The notes beneath the pieces are model-generated. The model saw nothing but the letters and a program-made list of their open reading frames with translations, made no database searches and was not told the DNA's origin. DNA of 13,290 bases from Bacteroidetes bacterium CG23_combo_of_CG06-09_8_20_14_all_32_9 (GTDB lineage Bacteria; Bacteroidota; Bacteroidia; Bacteroidales; GWA2-32-17). The stretch spans positions 1-13,290 of the forward strand of contig PCSS01000280.1 of NCBI GenBank assembly GCA_002771395.1. Direction: 5' to 3'. Both the position numbers and the translations under genes were made by a program. Positions 12,938-13,290 of this stretch are shown piece by piece (the stretch's first letter is position 1; every line of letters begins with the position of its first letter).

Positions 12938-13290
12938 TTATTCAATAATTTTTTCGGAGTTTTTTATTTGTGTCATTTCATTTTTTTGCAGAAGTTCGCG
13001 GGCAAGATTCAAATAACTATTCGCACCTGTTGAACTTGCATCATAAAGCAGCACAGGTTTACCGTAGCTTGGTGCCTCAGCGAGTTTTACATTTCGGGGG
13101 ATAACAGAATCAAACACCATAGTTTGAAAATGTTTTTTCACCTCATCAATTACCTGGTTAGAAAGGTTTAATCGCGAATCAAACATAGTTAGTAAAAAAC
13201 CTTCAATTTCAAGTTCGGGATTTAAATGACTCCTTATAATATTTATTGTATTAAGCAGTTTCCCAAGTCCTTCGAGGGCGTAATACTCAC
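12938..13290 (-). CDS. parA: Chromosome-partitioning ATPase ParA (Soj), C-terminal part, cut by window edge
   Basis: The frame is open from its TAA stop (12938-12940) to the window edge and gives 116 residues. The ATG at 13186 is an internal methionine (LLTMFDSR), not the start: codons upstream of it continue with [15 protein letters not shown], a strongly conserved ParA segment. [33 protein letters not shown] and the terminal LARELL region are all typical of chromosomal ParA/Soj. The Walker A, A' and B motifs lie outside the window. ParA binds DNA nonspecifically as an ATP dimer and positions ParB-parS complexes. It is the first gene of the parA-parB pair. Confidence 0.95.
   Translation of the reverse strand, partial: EYYALEGLGKLLNTINIIRSHLNPELEIEGFLLTMFDSRLNLSNQVIDEVKKHFQTMVFDSVIPRNVKLAEAPSYGKPVLLYDASSTGANSYLNLARELLQKNEMTQIKNSEKIIE

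Noticed and set aside
13184..13186. ATG as the start of a short ParA-like gene
   Set aside because: The frame continues upstream to the window edge with conserved ParA sequence, so this Met is internal and the gene is simply cut by the window.

Overview
The window comes from a low-GC member of the Bacteroidota, probably an uncultured Bacteroidales-like lineage. The evidence is indirect: AT-rich coding sequence, almost no Shine-Dalgarno sequences, signal peptides ending in -SQ or -AQ, Bacteroidota-type promoter motifs (TAnnTTTG), and the families present. No rRNA, tRNA, CRISPR array, intact transposase, phage gene or recognisable defence system was seen.

Layout. Minus strand, left: a two-domain M16 zinc peptidase (98-2983) and a ChaN-like secreted protein (3445-4305). 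Plus strand, middle: an outer-membrane beta-barrel-like protein (4457-5164), a lipoprotein pair (beta-helix protein, then an endonuclease/exonuclease/phosphatase-fold enzyme, 3 bases apart), a second pair (M24B aminopeptidase P, then an alpha/beta hydrolase, 5 bases apart), and a two-part secreted protein of unknown function (10576-11700). Minus strand, right: parB (12071-12934) and the C-terminal part of parA (12938 to the window edge), 3 bases apart, which form the chromosome-segregation operon.

Most of the genes encode envelope, secreted or proteolytic functions. M16 and M24B are peptidases, and the two lipoproteins are probably exported together. No new multi-gene system is evident. The unusual material lies between the genes. 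The three gaps longer than 300 bases (2984-3444, 5165-5563, 11701-12070) and the 8051-8256 gap are filled with small fold-back, non-coding elements. One family has TTCTAAAAAT inverted ends (copies at 3008-3138, 3352-3449, 5362-5493, and a half copy at 11774-11842). A 174-bp element at 5177-5350 has 20-bp inverted ends and 5-bp direct repeats (GTTAC). A 95-bp element lies at 8105-8199. Two of these families share an internal 15-base hairpin block.

Other points worth checking: ParB has GGRR instead of GERR in its CTP-binding box; a sequence block is duplicated in inverted orientation around the ChaN gene; and a repeat end overlaps the last codons of the M16 gene. All family calls were made by eye from motifs, with no database search.
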